DNA of 64,000 bases from Erythrobacter litoralis (GTDB lineage: Bacteria; Pseudomonadota; Alphaproteobacteria; Sphingomonadales; Sphingomonadaceae): NCBI RefSeq assembly GCF_001719165.1, contig NZ_CP017057.1, positions 744,001 through 808,000 of the forward strand. Reading direction: 5' to 3'. The position numbers and the translations under genes are program-made. Positions 52,941 to 62,264 of this stretch are shown here, in pieces. Numbering within the stretch: the stretch's first letter is position 1; each line of letters opens with the position of its first letter. Below the pieces are notes generated by a model that was not told the origin of the DNA, did no database searches, and worked only from the letters and a program-made list of their open reading frames with translations.

Positions 52941-54275
52941 TCAGCGCGCGACCCCCATGTCGCCCGAACTCATCGTGTCGCTGTCATTGGCCGGGGCAGG
53001 GCCGGAACGCAGCGCATTTGCGCTCGGCCCTTCCTGCGGCGCGTGCTTGCCGAATTCCATCCGCGCGATCGATCGGGCGTGGACCTCGTCCGGCCCGTCG
53101 GCGAGGCGCAGGGTGCGCTGGTTGGCGTAGGAGCGGGCGAGGCCGTAATCCTCCGACACGCCGCCGCCGCCATGGGCCTGGATCGCGTCGTCGATGATGC
53201 GCAGCGCCATGTTGGGGGCCTGCACCTTGATCATCGCGATTTCCTGCTTCGCCGCCTTGTTGCCGACCTTGTCCATCATGTCGGCCGCTTTCAGGCAGAG
53301 CAGGCGGGTCATGTCGATGTCGATGCGGGCGCGTGCGACGCGTTCCTCCCACACCGAATGCTTGTAGATCGGCTTGCCGAAGGCTTCGCGTTCCTGCAGG
53401 CGCTTGCACATCTTCTCCAGCGCTTCCTCAGCGACGCCGATCGTGCGCATGCAGTGGTGGATGCGGCCCGGGCCAAGGCGGCCCTGCGCGATCTCGAAAC
53501 CGCGCCCTTCGCCCAGCAGGATGTTCGAGGCGGGAACGCGCACGTCCTTCATCTCGACTTCCATGTGGCCGTGCGGGGCATCGTCATAGCCGAAGACGGG
53601 CAGGTGGCGCAGGATGTTCACGCCGGGCGTGTCGATCGGCATCAGGATCATGGACTGCTGGGCGTGGCGCTGCGCCTCGAAATCGGTCTTGCCCATTACG
53701 ATCGCGACCTTGCAGCGCGGATCGCCGAGGCCCGAAGACCACCACTTGCGCCCGTTGATGACGTATTCGTCGCCGTCCCGTTCGATCCGGGTCTCGATGT
53801 TCGTCGCGTCCGAGGATGCGGTGTAGGGCTCGGTCATCAGGAAGGCGGAACGGATTTCGCCGTTCATCAGCGGGCGGAGCCATTCCTCCTTCTGTTCGCG
53901 CGTGCCGTAGCGGTGAAACACTTCCATGTTGCCGGTGTCGGGTGCGGAACAGTTGAACACTTCCGATGCCCAGCCGATGCGGCCCATTTCCTCGGCGCAC
54001 AGGGCGTATTCGAGATTGGTAAGGCCCGGACCTTCGAATTCGAAGCTGTCGTCGACATGGTGATGGCTGTCATTGCGCGGCGGCATGAACAGGTTCCAGA
54101 TTCCCTGCTCCTTGGCCTTGGCCTTCATCTCCTCGGCGATGGGCAGGACCTTCCAGCGATCGCCTTCGCGGTCCTGTTCGTCATAGACCGGGACATTGGG
54201 GCGAACGTGCTGCTCGATGAAACCGCGCACGCGGTCGCGCCAATAGACCTGGCGTTCGGTGGGTTCGAAATCCAT
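52941..54275 (-). CDS. acyl-CoA dehydrogenase, ACAD10/11-like
   Basis: The 444-residue protein is an FAD-dependent acyl-CoA dehydrogenase. FAD-binding [15 protein letters not shown] and a [11 protein letters not shown] region are in place. The C-terminal motif is [20 protein letters not shown], as in ACAD11/LvaC-type enzymes, where most ACADs have EGTSEIQ; an Asp replaces the usual catalytic Glu. Beginning [20 protein letters not shown] also matches that group. With the APH-type kinase it would rebuild the two domains of ACAD11. ATG 54275 is chosen; the longer frame is shadow. Confidence 0.88.
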   Translation of the reverse strand: MDFEPTERQVYWRDRVRGFIEQHVRPNVPVYDEQDREGDRWKVLPIAEEMKAKAKEQGIWNLFMPPRNDSHHHVDDSFEFEGPGLTNLEYALCAEEMGRIGWASEVFNCSAPDTGNMEVFHRYGTREQKEEWLRPLMNGEIRSAFLMTEPYTASSDATNIETRIERDGDEYVINGRKWWSSGLGDPRCKVAIVMGKTDFEAQRHAQQSMILMPIDTPGVNILRHLPVFGYDDAPHGHMEVEMKDVRVPASNILLGEGRGFEIAQGRLGPGRIHHCMRTIGVAEEALEKMCKRLQEREAFGKPIYKHSVWEERVARARIDIDMTRLLCLKAADMMDKVGNKAAKQEIAMIKVQAPNMALRIIDDAIQAHGGGGVSEDYGLARSYANQRTLRLADGPDEVHARSIARMEFGKHAPQEGPSANALRSGPAPANDSDTMSSGDMGVAR

Positions 54276-54378
54276 GGGGGAGTTCCTCTCTCGTCCTGAT
54301 TTGCAATCGAATCTCTCGTCCAACCGTGGCAGAGGCAAATGCCAGCGCCAAGCTCCTATTTGCGATGGGCGCCTTGCC

Positions 54379-55884
54379 TTATCCGGTCTGGGGGCGTTCC
54401 TTGGGCGGTCTTGCACCGGCGCGCAGGCCGGGGCGGAGCTCTCCGGCGAGCGCTTCGGTATCCGGTTCCCCGCCATCCTCCTCGGCGCGGGCATGGCGTG
54501 CCGCAACGCGCGCCTCGTGCTGTTCGCGGGTGATAGGGAAACGGGCGAGCCAGAAGGCGGAAACCACGGTCAGCAGGGCAAGCGCGCCGAGATAGAGCAG
54601 GGCGAGTTCGGCGGTCACGCCCGCTTCGACCTCGGCCTGCGGGGTGCCGGGTTCGAGGCCGATGAGCGAGATGACGAGCCCGGTCAGCATGATGCCGCCC
54701 CCGGTCGCGCATTTCTGGACCAGCCAGTTGCCCGAATAGAAGGTCGCCTCCGCGCGCTTGCCGGTGCGTTCCTCGAACGCCTCGACGATTTCGGCCACCA
54801 TCGAGGTCGCCGAGATGATCGAGACGATGCCCGCCGTGTTTGCGAACAGGAAGAACGCCATGACCATGACCGTCGAAGGCGTCCCGCCGACTTCGGGCCA
54901 CGCGCCGAGCAGGAACAGCGAATAGGGTACCGCGATGATGGCGAGCGCCGCGATCGCGCCGCCGGCAGCGCTCGCCGGCTTGCCGAAACGCTTGTGCAGC
55001 GGACCGACCAGCAGGAACATCAGCACCACCGACGCGCCGAGCACCAGCGGGTATGCCTGGAAGGCCGTTTCGCTGAACTGCCAGACATAGAGGTTGAGAT
55101 ATTGCGTCATCGAAAAGGTCATGCCCTGGCTGACATAGGCCGCGAGCCCGCCGAGCGCGAAGATGAGAAAGGCCCGCTCGCGGAAGGCATCGAAGATCTC
55201 TGCAAAGGCGCCGGTGAGCGAGAAGGGCGGGGGACGCTTTTCGGGCCGCTTCGCCACGATCCGGTGCTGCCCCGCCGCCGAACCGATCACCGACACCGCC
55301 ATGATGCAGGCCCCGGCGATGCCGTAGGCGGCATAGCCTTCGGGCTGCAATTGCGCCTCGGGTGTCGGCAGGAACACGCTGAAGGTGAGGATCATCATCA
55401 GCAGCCCGCCAAACCAGCCCGACAGGAAACGGAAGCGGAACAGCGTGGTGCGCTCGACATAATCCTCGGTGATTTCCGGCACGAGGCTGACCGAGGGCAC
55501 TTCGCAGGCCGACAGCAGCAGCCGCACCCCCACCGCCAGCATGACGATCTCGATGAAGGACGGCGCGCCCGTGAAGGGCGGCGACCACAGCAGGGTCCAC
55601 ATCAGCGCGAGCGGGATCGGCGCGATGTAGAGCCACGGCAGGCGGCGGCCCCAGCGGGTATAGGTGCGGTCGGAAAGATGCCCGATCAGCGGATCGACCA
55701 GAGCATCGACCACCAGCGCCGTCGCCAGCGCGGCGGAGACGATCCAGGCCTCGACCCCCAGCACGAGGTTGTAGAAGGGCAGGAGAAAGAAGGAGAACCC
55801 GCCGTCCTTCACTCCAAAGGCGATCGCGCCCGAACCGTGCACGATCTTGAGCCGGAGCGGCAGCCTGCCCTTCACGAAGCTCAT
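54379..55884 (-). CDS. MFS transporter, glycoside-pentoside-hexuronide/cation symporter (GPH/MFS_2) type
   Basis: The 501-residue protein has about 12 membrane segments, the GPH loop [18 protein letters not shown] near 73 and a start [22 protein letters not shown] typical of the MelB/GPH group. The C-terminal 40 residues are acidic/basic and cytoplasmic. Given the flanking acyl-CoA genes, its substrate may be an organic acid rather than a sugar (inference). Divergent from the ACAD operon. Confidence 0.9.
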   Translation of the reverse strand: MSFVKGRLPLRLKIVHGSGAIAFGVKDGGFSFFLLPFYNLVLGVEAWIVSAALATALVVDALVDPLIGHLSDRTYTRWGRRLPWLYIAPIPLALMWTLLWSPPFTGAPSFIEIVMLAVGVRLLLSACEVPSVSLVPEITEDYVERTTLFRFRFLSGWFGGLLMMILTFSVFLPTPEAQLQPEGYAAYGIAGACIMAVSVIGSAAGQHRIVAKRPEKRPPPFSLTGAFAEIFDAFRERAFLIFALGGLAAYVSQGMTFSMTQYLNLYVWQFSETAFQAYPLVLGASVVLMFLLVGPLHKRFGKPASAAGGAIAALAIIAVPYSLFLLGAWPEVGGTPSTVMVMAFFLFANTAGIVSIISATSMVAEIVEAFEERTGKRAEATFYSGNWLVQKCATGGGIMLTGLVISLIGLEPGTPQAEVEAGVTAELALLYLGALALLTVVSAFWLARFPITREQHEARVAARHARAEEDGGEPDTEALAGELRPGLRAGARPPKERPQTG

Positions 55885-56044
55885 GCGGGCCTGCCCCCAT
55901 CAAGGCGCACGCGCTTGCTTCCGGCGAATCCGGATACAGCGATCATCCCTCGGTTTCCTCTCGTCTCTCGCCCGGCAGAGTGGCCCGGCGGGGGCGCTTC
56001 GTCAATCGAATGGGGCGCGCGCGCCCTGACGCTACGGCATCGCG

Positions 56045-56068
56045 TCTTGGCCGATCCGCGGGCCAAGA
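56045..56068. repeat. 8-bp inverted repeat upstream of the ACAD operon
   Basis: TCTTGGCC (56045-56052) and GGCCAAGA (56061-56068) are a perfect inverted repeat with an 8-base spacer, 79 bp upstream of the ATG at 56147. A repressor site for the divergent region is possible. Confidence 0.4.
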
Positions 56069-56090
56069 GCGCTTGCAGGCCCCGCGAAAA

Positions 56091-56111
56091 TCACGCTAAC
56101 GTAAAGGTCAA
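56091..56111. promoter_or_regulatory. LiuR/MerR-like operator candidate
   Basis: The minus strand reads TTGACCTTTACGTTAGCGTGA (56111-56091; 21 bases with ACGTTAGCGT as imperfect dyad), close to my memory of the ACGT-rich LiuR/MerR sites that control branched-chain and fatty-acid catabolic genes. It lies 36-56 bp upstream of the first ACAD ATG. The consensus was recalled, not computed. Confidence 0.35.
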
Positions 56112-56146
56112 GTGGGAGCTTACGAACAGCTGAGGAGAGTCGGATC

Positions 56147-57340
56147 ATGAGCGATCTGGAACAATTCCGCATGGAAACGCGCAAGTGGCTCGAGGCGAAC
56201 TGCCCGGCCGAAATGCGCGAACCCGTGCGCGATGAAGAAGACGTCTATTGGGGCGGGCGCAATGCCAGCTTCAAGAACGATGCGCAGAAAGCCTGGTTCG
56301 AGGCCTGCGTCGAAAAGGGCTACACCGTTCCCGCATGGCCCAAGGAATATGGCGGCGCGGGCCTTTCGGCTCCCGAGGCCAAGGTCCTGCGCGAGGAAAT
56401 GGCCCGCATCGATGCGCGCCCGCCGCTTTCCTCCTTCGGCATCTGGATGCTCGGCCCGGCGCTGCTCCATTTCGGCACCGAAGGACAGAAGCAGCGCTTT
56501 CTCAACGAAATCGCGCACGGCGAAATCCGCTGGTGCCAGGGCTATTCGGAGCCGGGTTCGGGCAGCGACCTCGTGTCCTTGCAGACCTATGGTGAGGACA
56601 AGGGCGATCACTGGGTGGTCAACGGCCAGAAGGTGTGGACGTCCTATGCCGACCAGGCCGACTGGATCTTCTGTCTCGTTCGTACGGACAAGGCGAACAA
56701 GTACCAGGGCATCACCTTCATGCTGATCGACATGGCGACCAAGGGTGTTTCGACCAAGCCGATCAAGCTCATCAGCGGCAATTCGCCCTTCTGCGAGACC
56801 TTCCTAGAGGATGTCGCCGTGCCCAAGTCCTATGGCGAGGACATCCCCGCGCAGGTGGGCGAGGTCAATCGCGGCTGGGACGTGGCCAAGTATCTCCTCG
56901 GCCATGAGCGCGAAATGATCTCGGGCGCGGGCGGCGGCGATCGCACTGCGGCGATCGGCGCGGCGATGAAGCGCCACGCGGCGAAGACCGGCGATGATCT
57001 CGACCCCGTCCTGCGCGCAGAGCTCGCCATGTTCGACGTCGACGCGCTCGCCTATTCCGCGATGGGCGAGAAATTCCTCGACGAGGCCAAGGCTGGAAGG
57101 GCCCATCCCGCCCAGCCGAACATGATGAAATATGCCGGGACCGAGCTCAACAAGCGCCGCCACGAGCTGATGATGGCAGCGGGCGGCTCGCGCAGCCTCG
57201 AATGGGAGAGCGAGGACACCGGCGGCGGCAAGCCGGCGAGGAGCTGGCTGCGGACCAAGGCGAACTCGATCGAGGGCGGCACTTCGGAAGTCATGCTCAA
57301 CGTGGTTTCCAAGCGCATTCTCGAACTGCCGGGCGGCTGA
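56147..57340 (+). CDS. acyl-CoA dehydrogenase, FadE-like alpha subunit with catalytic Glu
   Basis: The 397-residue protein has the FAD-site motifs GYSEPGSGSDLVSLQTYGE near 130 and NGQKVWTSYADQADWI, and keeps the catalytic Glu in NSIEGGTSEVML near the C terminus. It lacks the QxxGGxG helix motif found in most homotetrameric ACADs, which the neighbouring gene supplies. A strong GAGGAGAG lies before ATG 56147. It probably forms a heteromer with the product at 57450. Confidence 0.9.
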   Translation: MSDLEQFRMETRKWLEANCPAEMREPVRDEEDVYWGGRNASFKNDAQKAWFEACVEKGYTVPAWPKEYGGAGLSAPEAKVLREEMARIDARPPLSSFGIWMLGPALLHFGTEGQKQRFLNEIAHGEIRWCQGYSEPGSGSDLVSLQTYGEDKGDHWVVNGQKVWTSYADQADWIFCLVRTDKANKYQGITFMLIDMATKGVSTKPIKLISGNSPFCETFLEDVAVPKSYGEDIPAQVGEVNRGWDVAKYLLGHEREMISGAGGGDRTAAIGAAMKRHAAKTGDDLDPVLRAELAMFDVDALAYSAMGEKFLDEAKAGRAHPAQPNMMKYAGTELNKRRHELMMAAGGSRSLEWESEDTGGGKPARSWLRTKANSIEGGTSEVMLNVVSKRILELPGG

Positions 57341-57361
57341 TCCGGCCAGCCATGAATGACG

Positions 57362-57397
57362 AGCGGGCCGCTTCCGGCGATACGGGAGCGGCCCGCT
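57362..57397 (+). terminator. strong hairpin between the two ACAD genes
   Basis: AGCGGGCCGCT (57362-57372) pairs with AGCGGCCCGCT (57387-57397), extended inward by about four pairs to a 15-bp stem. It sits 21 bp after the first ACAD stop and 53 bp before the next gene. No T-run, so it may moderate, not stop, read-through and set subunit ratio. Confidence 0.5.
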
Positions 57398-57449
57398 GAC
57401 CATCGGATAACCAGACGAGACACAGAACACAGAGAGGAACCCGTCCGCC

Positions 57450-58589
57450 ATGCCCCTTTACCACGACGAAGATCAGGCAATGCTGGCCGACACCGCCAGC
57501 AGCTTCATGGCCGAGGAAGGCAACATCCAGAAGCAGTTGCGCCACTGGCGCGACCGCGATTGCAAGGACGGCTTCGGTCACGGATTGTGGAAGCAGATGG
57601 CCGAGCTCGGCTTTACCGGCATCCTCGTCGAGGAGGATCAGGGGGGGCTCGGCATGGGCTATGTCGAGGCGGGCATCGTGCTCGAGGAAATCGGGCGCAA
57701 TCTCACCCCTTCGCCGTTCCTCACCTCCTCCGTGCTTGCCGCGACCGCGCTTAGCCACGGTTCGCACGACATGAAGGCGCGTTACCTGCCCGGCCTCGTC
57801 GCGGGCGACAGCGTCTTTGCCGTCGCGGTGGACGAGACGGCCAAGCACCGGCCCGAGCGCATCACCACCCGGGCGGAAAAATCGGGCAATGGTTTCCTCC
57901 TGACCGGTTCCAAGAGCTTCGTCGTATACGGCGGCAGCGCCGACATGATCGTGGTCGCCGCGCGCACCTCGGGCTCTGACAACGAGGCGGAGGGGATCAC
58001 CCTCTTCGCCGTGCCGAAGGATGCCAAGGGCATGAGCCATGACGCGGTGCGCCTCGTCGACAGCTCGATGGCGACTTACACCAAATTCGACGGCGTCGAA
58101 CTCGATGGCGATGCGGTGATCGGCGAGGTCGATGGCGGGCGCGAAGTGCTCGATGCCATGCTGCGCGCCGGGCGCATCGGCGCGGCGGCCGAAGGCGTCG
58201 GCGTCGCGCGCGGGGCGATGGACCGGACGGTCGACTATCTCAAGCAGCGCAAGCAGTTCGGCAAGCTGATCGGCGAATTCCAGGCGCTTCAGCACCGCGC
58301 AGCGCATCTTTATTCCGAAGTCGAGATCGCCCGTGCGGTCACGATCAAGACCCAGCAATTGCTCGATGCGGGCGCCGAAAGCGCGGACATGATGACCTCG
58401 GTCGCCAAGGCCAAGGTCGCGAAGACCGCGCGCCTCGCGGTGCAGGAAGGCGTCCAGATGCATGGCGGCATCGGCATGACCGACGAATACGACATCGGCC
58501 TGTTCATGAAGCGCGACCGGGCGCTCGCCGAATTCCTCGGCGATTCCTATTACCACGCGAACCGCGTCGCCGAAATGTCGGGCTATTGA
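57450..58589 (+). CDS. acyl-CoA dehydrogenase, FadE-like beta subunit lacking the catalytic Glu
   Basis: The 379-residue ACAD has the N-terminal HEDQAMLADTASSFM-like helix, the KSFVVYGGSADMIVVAA region and the FAD-binding QMHGGIGMTDEYD motif. At the position of the catalytic EGT motif it has FLGDSYYH, so the Glu is missing. Such pairs form alpha2-beta2 dehydrogenases in steroid side-chain and related pathways (FadE28-FadE29 type). AGAGAGGAACCC precedes the ATG. Confidence 0.88.
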   Translation: MPLYHDEDQAMLADTASSFMAEEGNIQKQLRHWRDRDCKDGFGHGLWKQMAELGFTGILVEEDQGGLGMGYVEAGIVLEEIGRNLTPSPFLTSSVLAATALSHGSHDMKARYLPGLVAGDSVFAVAVDETAKHRPERITTRAEKSGNGFLLTGSKSFVVYGGSADMIVVAARTSGSDNEAEGITLFAVPKDAKGMSHDAVRLVDSSMATYTKFDGVELDGDAVIGEVDGGREVLDAMLRAGRIGAAAEGVGVARGAMDRTVDYLKQRKQFGKLIGEFQALQHRAAHLYSEVEIARAVTIKTQQLLDAGAESADMMTSVAKAKVAKTARLAVQEGVQMHGGIGMTDEYDIGLFMKRDRALAEFLGDSYYHANRVAEMSGY

Positions 58590-58601
58590 GGGGATAACAC
58601 A

Positions 58602-59417
58602 ATGAACGTGCAGGAACTTTTCAGCCTCGATGGGCGCATCGCGCTCGTCACCGGGGGCAGCCGCGGGATCGGCAAGATGTTCGTCGAGGGCCTGCTCTCG
58701 GCGGGTGCGGCGCGCGTCTACATCTCGGCGCGCAAGGTCGAGCAGATGGAAGCGACCATCGCCGAATTCGACGAGACCTTCGGCGAGGGCAAGGTGATCG
58801 GCATCCCCGCAGACCTGTCGCAGATGGACGGGATCGAATCCCTCGCCGCCGAAATGGCCAAGCGCGAGGACAGGCTCGACATTCTCATCAACAATGCGGG
58901 CGCTGCATGGGGCCAGCCCTATCTCGAATTCTCCGAGGCCGGCTGGCACCGCACGATGGACCTCAACGTCAAGACGCCGTTCTTCCTGACGCAGAAGCTT
59001 CACGAACTGCTCGTAGCGGGTGGCAAGGGTGATCATCCGGCCAAGGTGATCCACGTGTCCTCGATCGACGGGCAGCGGATCAATCCGTGGGAGACCTATG
59101 CCTACCAAGCCTCGAAGGCGGGCGTCATCCAGCTCACCCGGCGCATGGCGGCGCGGCTGATCCAGGACAATATCATCGTCACCTCGATCGCGCCGGGCGC
59201 CTTCGCCAGCGAGATGAACAAGGCCGCCAAGAACGCGCCCGACGCGTCGGCCAGCGTCATCCCGGCTAAGCGGATCGGCAGCCCCGAGGACATGGCGGCC
59301 GCGGCGATCTACCTTTGCAGCCGGGCGGGCGATTATGTCGTGGGCGAGACGCTGACCGTCGATGGCGGGGTCGTGAACGCGGCGCTGCCCGGAAGCTTCA
59401 GCGACCCGGCGGGCTGA
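58602..59417 (+). CDS. short-chain dehydrogenase, RhlG-like
   Basis: The 271-residue SDR has TGGSRGIG near 17, NNAGAAWGQPY near 97, a catalytic HVSSIDGQRI region and YQASK as YxxxK. The order and end (GDYVVGETLTVDGGVVNAALP) resemble RhlG/FabG-type 3-oxoacyl reductases. It lies 12 bp after the ACAD pair, GAGGGG-preceded, and likely reduces or oxidises the hydroxyacyl intermediate of the same pathway. Confidence 0.9.
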   Translation: MNVQELFSLDGRIALVTGGSRGIGKMFVEGLLSAGAARVYISARKVEQMEATIAEFDETFGEGKVIGIPADLSQMDGIESLAAEMAKREDRLDILINNAGAAWGQPYLEFSEAGWHRTMDLNVKTPFFLTQKLHELLVAGGKGDHPAKVIHVSSIDGQRINPWETYAYQASKAGVIQLTRRMAARLIQDNIIVTSIAPGAFASEMNKAAKNAPDASASVIPAKRIGSPEDMAAAAIYLCSRAGDYVVGETLTVDGGVVNAALPGSFSDPAG

Positions 59418-59575
59418 GCAACGGCTTTGGCACTTCGGCGCAAGGAGTGCCACGCGCCACGCATTCCCCGGGCAAGGAAATGTCGGGGGAAAACCGGGGC
59501 TTGAAACAATTGACCGCGCACTCCTTTCGCGGCAGCATCCCTCATGAGAGAGGAAGCTGACGCGAAGGAGCGCGC

Positions 59576-59845
59576 ATGGCGGACAGGGATTTCGAAAGAC
59601 AGCTTCGGGGCGAGGGCCTGCTCACGGCCGAGATCTTCTATTTCTTCCCCGACTACCCCTCGCTCATCCAGCAATTCGTCTGGCAGGATTACGACGAGGC
59701 GCCGGATTATCCGATCCTGTTCCGCTTCCTCGACCACTGGCGACGCGAGATCGAGGCGGCGATCCATTCGGTCCGGATCGCCCACCAGCATACCCTCGGC
59801 CCGCGCGAATTCCGCCATGTCGACGGGGAATTCCTGCTTGGATGA
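59576..59845 (+). CDS. usg: Usg-family protein
   Basis: The 89-residue protein fits the alphaproteobacterial Usg family: LLTAEIFYFFPDYPSLIQQFVWQDYDE, then FPILFRFLDHWRREIEAAIHSVRIAHQ-like helices. It takes its name from lying upstream of another gene in Caulobacter; its biochemical role is unknown. GAAGGAG precedes ATG 59576. It is alone here, convergent to gmk. Confidence 0.85.
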   Translation: MADRDFERQLRGEGLLTAEIFYFFPDYPSLIQQFVWQDYDEAPDYPILFRFLDHWRREIEAAIHSVRIAHQHTLGPREFRHVDGEFLLG

Positions 59846-59863
59846 GATGCGCAGGCGCGGCGG

Positions 59864-60526
59864 TCAGCCGGCCATCAGTTCGCGCACGAACGGGATGAGC
59901 CCGGTCTGGCGCTGGCGCTTCATCCGTTCGGCATCGAGGACTTCGCGCACCTTGCCGAAGCATTGCTGCACGTCATCGTTGATGACGACGTAGTCATAGC
60001 CGTCCCAGTGGCTGATTTCGGCCCGGGCGCGTTCCATCCGGCTCTGGATCACCTCTTCGCTGTCGGTGGCACGGCTGCGCAGGCGGCGGTGCAGTTCCTC
60101 GATCGAGGGCGGCAGGATGAACACCCGGACCACGTCCTGCTGGTCCTTCTGGTAAAGCTGCTGCGTGCCCTGCCAGTCGATGTCGAACAGGAAATCCTGC
60201 CCTTCCTTCAAGGCGGCGCGGATGATCCCCTTGGGCGTGCCGTAGCGATAGCCGAAGACGTGGGCCCATTCGTAGAAATCGTCCTCCTCGACCATGGCAT
60301 CGAATTCGGCATCGCTTCTGAAATGGTAATGCACCCCGTCGACCTCGCCCGGACGCGGCGGGCGGGTGGTGACCGAGACCGAGAGCTTGATTTCGGGGTC
60401 CTGTTCCAGAAGCATGCGCGACAGCGTCGTCTTGCCCGCGCCCGATGGCGAGGAAAGGATGAACATCAGGCCGCGGCGCCTCAACGCGGGCGACTGGATC
60501 GGGGAAACTGGGGAAGGGCTGTCCAT
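59864..60526 (-). CDS. gmk: guanylate kinase
   Basis: The 220-residue protein phosphorylates GMP to GDP. The P-loop SPSGAGKTTLS lies near residue 27-37, the GMP-binding region TRPPRPGEVDGVHYHF near 54 and the lid segment EELHRRLRSRATDSEEVI near 144 are intact. An N-terminal Ser/Pro arm of about 18 residues precedes the core. ATG 60526 is the only sensible start. Confidence 0.96.
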   Translation of the reverse strand: MDSPSPVSPIQSPALRRRGLMFILSSPSGAGKTTLSRMLLEQDPEIKLSVSVTTRPPRPGEVDGVHYHFRSDAEFDAMVEEDDFYEWAHVFGYRYGTPKGIIRAALKEGQDFLFDIDWQGTQQLYQKDQQDVVRVFILPPSIEELHRRLRSRATDSEEVIQSRMERARAEISHWDGYDYVVINDDVQQCFGKVREVLDAERMKRQRQTGLIPFVRELMAG

Positions 60527-60571
60527 GCGCCCCGTTGCCGCAAAGCGGCCACGTAAATCAAGGGGGAGCGA

Positions 60572-60997
60572 TCAGGAGCCGCGCGACGCGCTTTCCTTGC
60601 GCGCCCGCCGTCGGCGGAGCTGGCGCGCCTTCCCGCGGTCGTAGATCGTCTTCGCTGCGAGCCCTCCGGCGACCAGGGCGAGGCCCGGCATGGATCCCGT
60701 GGCGAGCCGGCTCGCGCCGAAAAGGCCGAGCGTGCGCAGCAATCCCCTGCCGTCCTTGAATTTCGCGACCTGTTCTGGATCGTATTCCTCCAGCAGCATC
60801 CGGTCCTTGAGCTTGCGCCTCAGGAACAGGCTGCCGCCGCGAACGACGATGTCGGCGATCATCAGGTTGGTGTTGGGGTCGGGGCTCGGCATGGCCCGGC
60901 TTGCACGGCGGACTTTCGGGCCGTCGGCGGGGGGGAGCCGGTCCGGGTCTTCGGGATCCTGCCGATCGGCGTCTTGCGGGGATGGGGTCAAAGCCAT
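60572..60997 (-). CDS. conserved hypothetical protein
   Basis: The 141-residue product has an acidic/Pro-rich start ([19 protein letters not shown]), a core [28 protein letters not shown] and a short hydrophobic Ala/Gly segment ([18 protein letters not shown]), then a very basic tail. It is not recognised. A second in-frame Met ([10 protein letters not shown]) is an alternative start. It lies between gmk and sspB on the same strand. Confidence 0.65.
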   Translation of the reverse strand: MALTPSPQDADRQDPEDPDRLPPADGPKVRRASRAMPSPDPNTNLMIADIVVRGGSLFLRRKLKDRMLLEEYDPEQVAKFKDGRGLLRTLGLFGASRLATGSMPGLALVAGGLAAKTIYDRGKARQLRRRRARKESASRGS

Positions 60998-61004
60998 CGC
61001 GGCG

Positions 61005-61502
61005 TTATTTCTTCCTTCCGAAATCCACCGTCACGACGTTCGATCCGTCGCCGTCCTCGCCCCCATCGGTTACGACCGTCTCACCGTCATTTTCGGCATC
61101 ATCGTGTTCCTCGTGCGGAAGTTCCTCCACCGAGGTCTGGAATTGCAAGCCGAAATCGACCGCCGGGTCTACGAATGCGGTGATCGCCGCAAAGGGGATC
61201 TGAAGCTTGGCCGGGATCTGGTTGAAAGAAAGCCCGACCGTGAAATCCTCCTCGCGCACTTCGAGGTCCCAGAACTTGTTCTGGAGCACGATCGTCATCT
61301 CGTCGGGAAAGCGTTCGCGCAGGTGTTGGGGGATCGAAACGCCGTGCGCGGCCGTCTTGAAGGTGATGTAGAAATGGTGGTTGCCCGGCAGGCTCCCGCC
61401 GCCGCGCTCGATCTCGCCCAGCACGCGACCGACGACGGCGCGCAGCGCTTCCTGCACGATTTCGTCGTAGGGGATCAGGCTGTCGGGCGTTTCTTCGCTC
61501 AT
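61005..61502 (-). CDS. sspB: SspB-family ClpXP adaptor
   Basis: The 165-residue protein matches alphaproteobacterial SspB (formerly DUF1321): [22 protein letters not shown], then [31 protein letters not shown] and [19 protein letters not shown]. The acidic linker and the [10 protein letters not shown] end resemble the ClpX-docking tail. It tethers ssrA-tagged substrates to ClpXP. ATG 61502 is used; no strong ribosome-binding site is seen. Confidence 0.93.
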   Translation of the reverse strand: MSEETPDSLIPYDEIVQEALRAVVGRVLGEIERGGGSLPGNHHFYITFKTAAHGVSIPQHLRERFPDEMTIVLQNKFWDLEVREEDFTVGLSFNQIPAKLQIPFAAITAFVDPAVDFGLQFQTSVEELPHEEHDDAENDGETVVTDGGEDGDGSNVVTVDFGRKK

Positions 61503-61628
61503 ATCGTGGTGAATCGTGGCGAGCCTTGCCAGCGCGGTCAAGCGTTTCGTGCGCGCCCGCCCGCTTTTGCCCCCGGCCGGCACGGGCCACTTGCGGCGAG
61601 CCCCACTTGCGTGCGGCGGCGACATGCC

Positions 61629-61634
61629 TATAGC
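61629..61634 (+). promoter_or_regulatory. -10-like element just upstream of hisB (possible leaderless transcript)
   Basis: TATAGC at 61629-61634 ends 6 bases before the hisB ATG (61641), so transcription would start at or near the start codon. A TTGCGT-like -35 lies about 16 bases upstream. No Shine-Dalgarno sequence precedes the ATG. Confidence 0.35.
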
Positions 61635-61640
61635 GCGGCC

Positions 61641-62264
61641 ATGACCAGCGTTTCCGACAGCTCCAGGCCAAGGCGCACCGGCTCGGTATCGCGCGAGACC
61701 GCCGAGACGAAAATCGCCATCACCGTCGATCTCGACGGGACGGGTGCCTATGACGTGTCGACCGGGATCGGCTTTCTCGATCACATGGTCGAACAGTTCA
61801 GCCGTCATTCGCTGATCGACGTGACCATGAAGGTCGAAGGCGACCTCCACGTCGACCAGCACCACACGACCGAGGATTCGGCGATTGCGCTCGGCCAGGC
61901 GCTTTCCGAGGCATTGGGCGACAAGGCAGGGATCGGCCGCTACGGCCATGCCTATTCGCCGATGGACGAGACGCTCAGCCGCGTCGCTCTCGACATTTCG
62001 GGGCGGCCCTTCCTTGTGTGGAAGGCGGGCTTCACGCAGGAAAAGCTCGGTGAATGGGACACTGAACTGATCGAACACTGGTTCCATTCGATCGCCCAGA
62101 GCGCGGGGATCACGCTGCACATGGAACTCATCTACGGCAGCAACAATCACCACATCTGCGAAAGCCTCTACAAGGGTTTCGCCCGGGCCATGCGAACCGC
62201 CGTCGAACGCGACCCTCGAAAGGGCGAGGCGATCCCGAGCACGAAGGGGCAGCTCGGTGGGTGA
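61641..62264 (+). CDS. hisB: imidazoleglycerol-phosphate dehydratase
   Basis: The 207-residue Mn-dependent enzyme performs the sixth histidine step. The HisB signatures [18 protein letters not shown] (metal His residues) and [17 protein letters not shown] are intact, and GFLDHM and DETLSR also fit. It is a monofunctional HisB without the phosphatase domain. It opens the hisB-hisH-hisA-x-hisF series. A long frame upstream is shadow. Confidence 0.97.
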   Translation: MTSVSDSSRPRRTGSVSRETAETKIAITVDLDGTGAYDVSTGIGFLDHMVEQFSRHSLIDVTMKVEGDLHVDQHHTTEDSAIALGQALSEALGDKAGIGRYGHAYSPMDETLSRVALDISGRPFLVWKAGFTQEKLGEWDTELIEHWFHSIAQSAGITLHMELIYGSNNHHICESLYKGFARAMRTAVERDPRKGEAIPSTKGQLGG

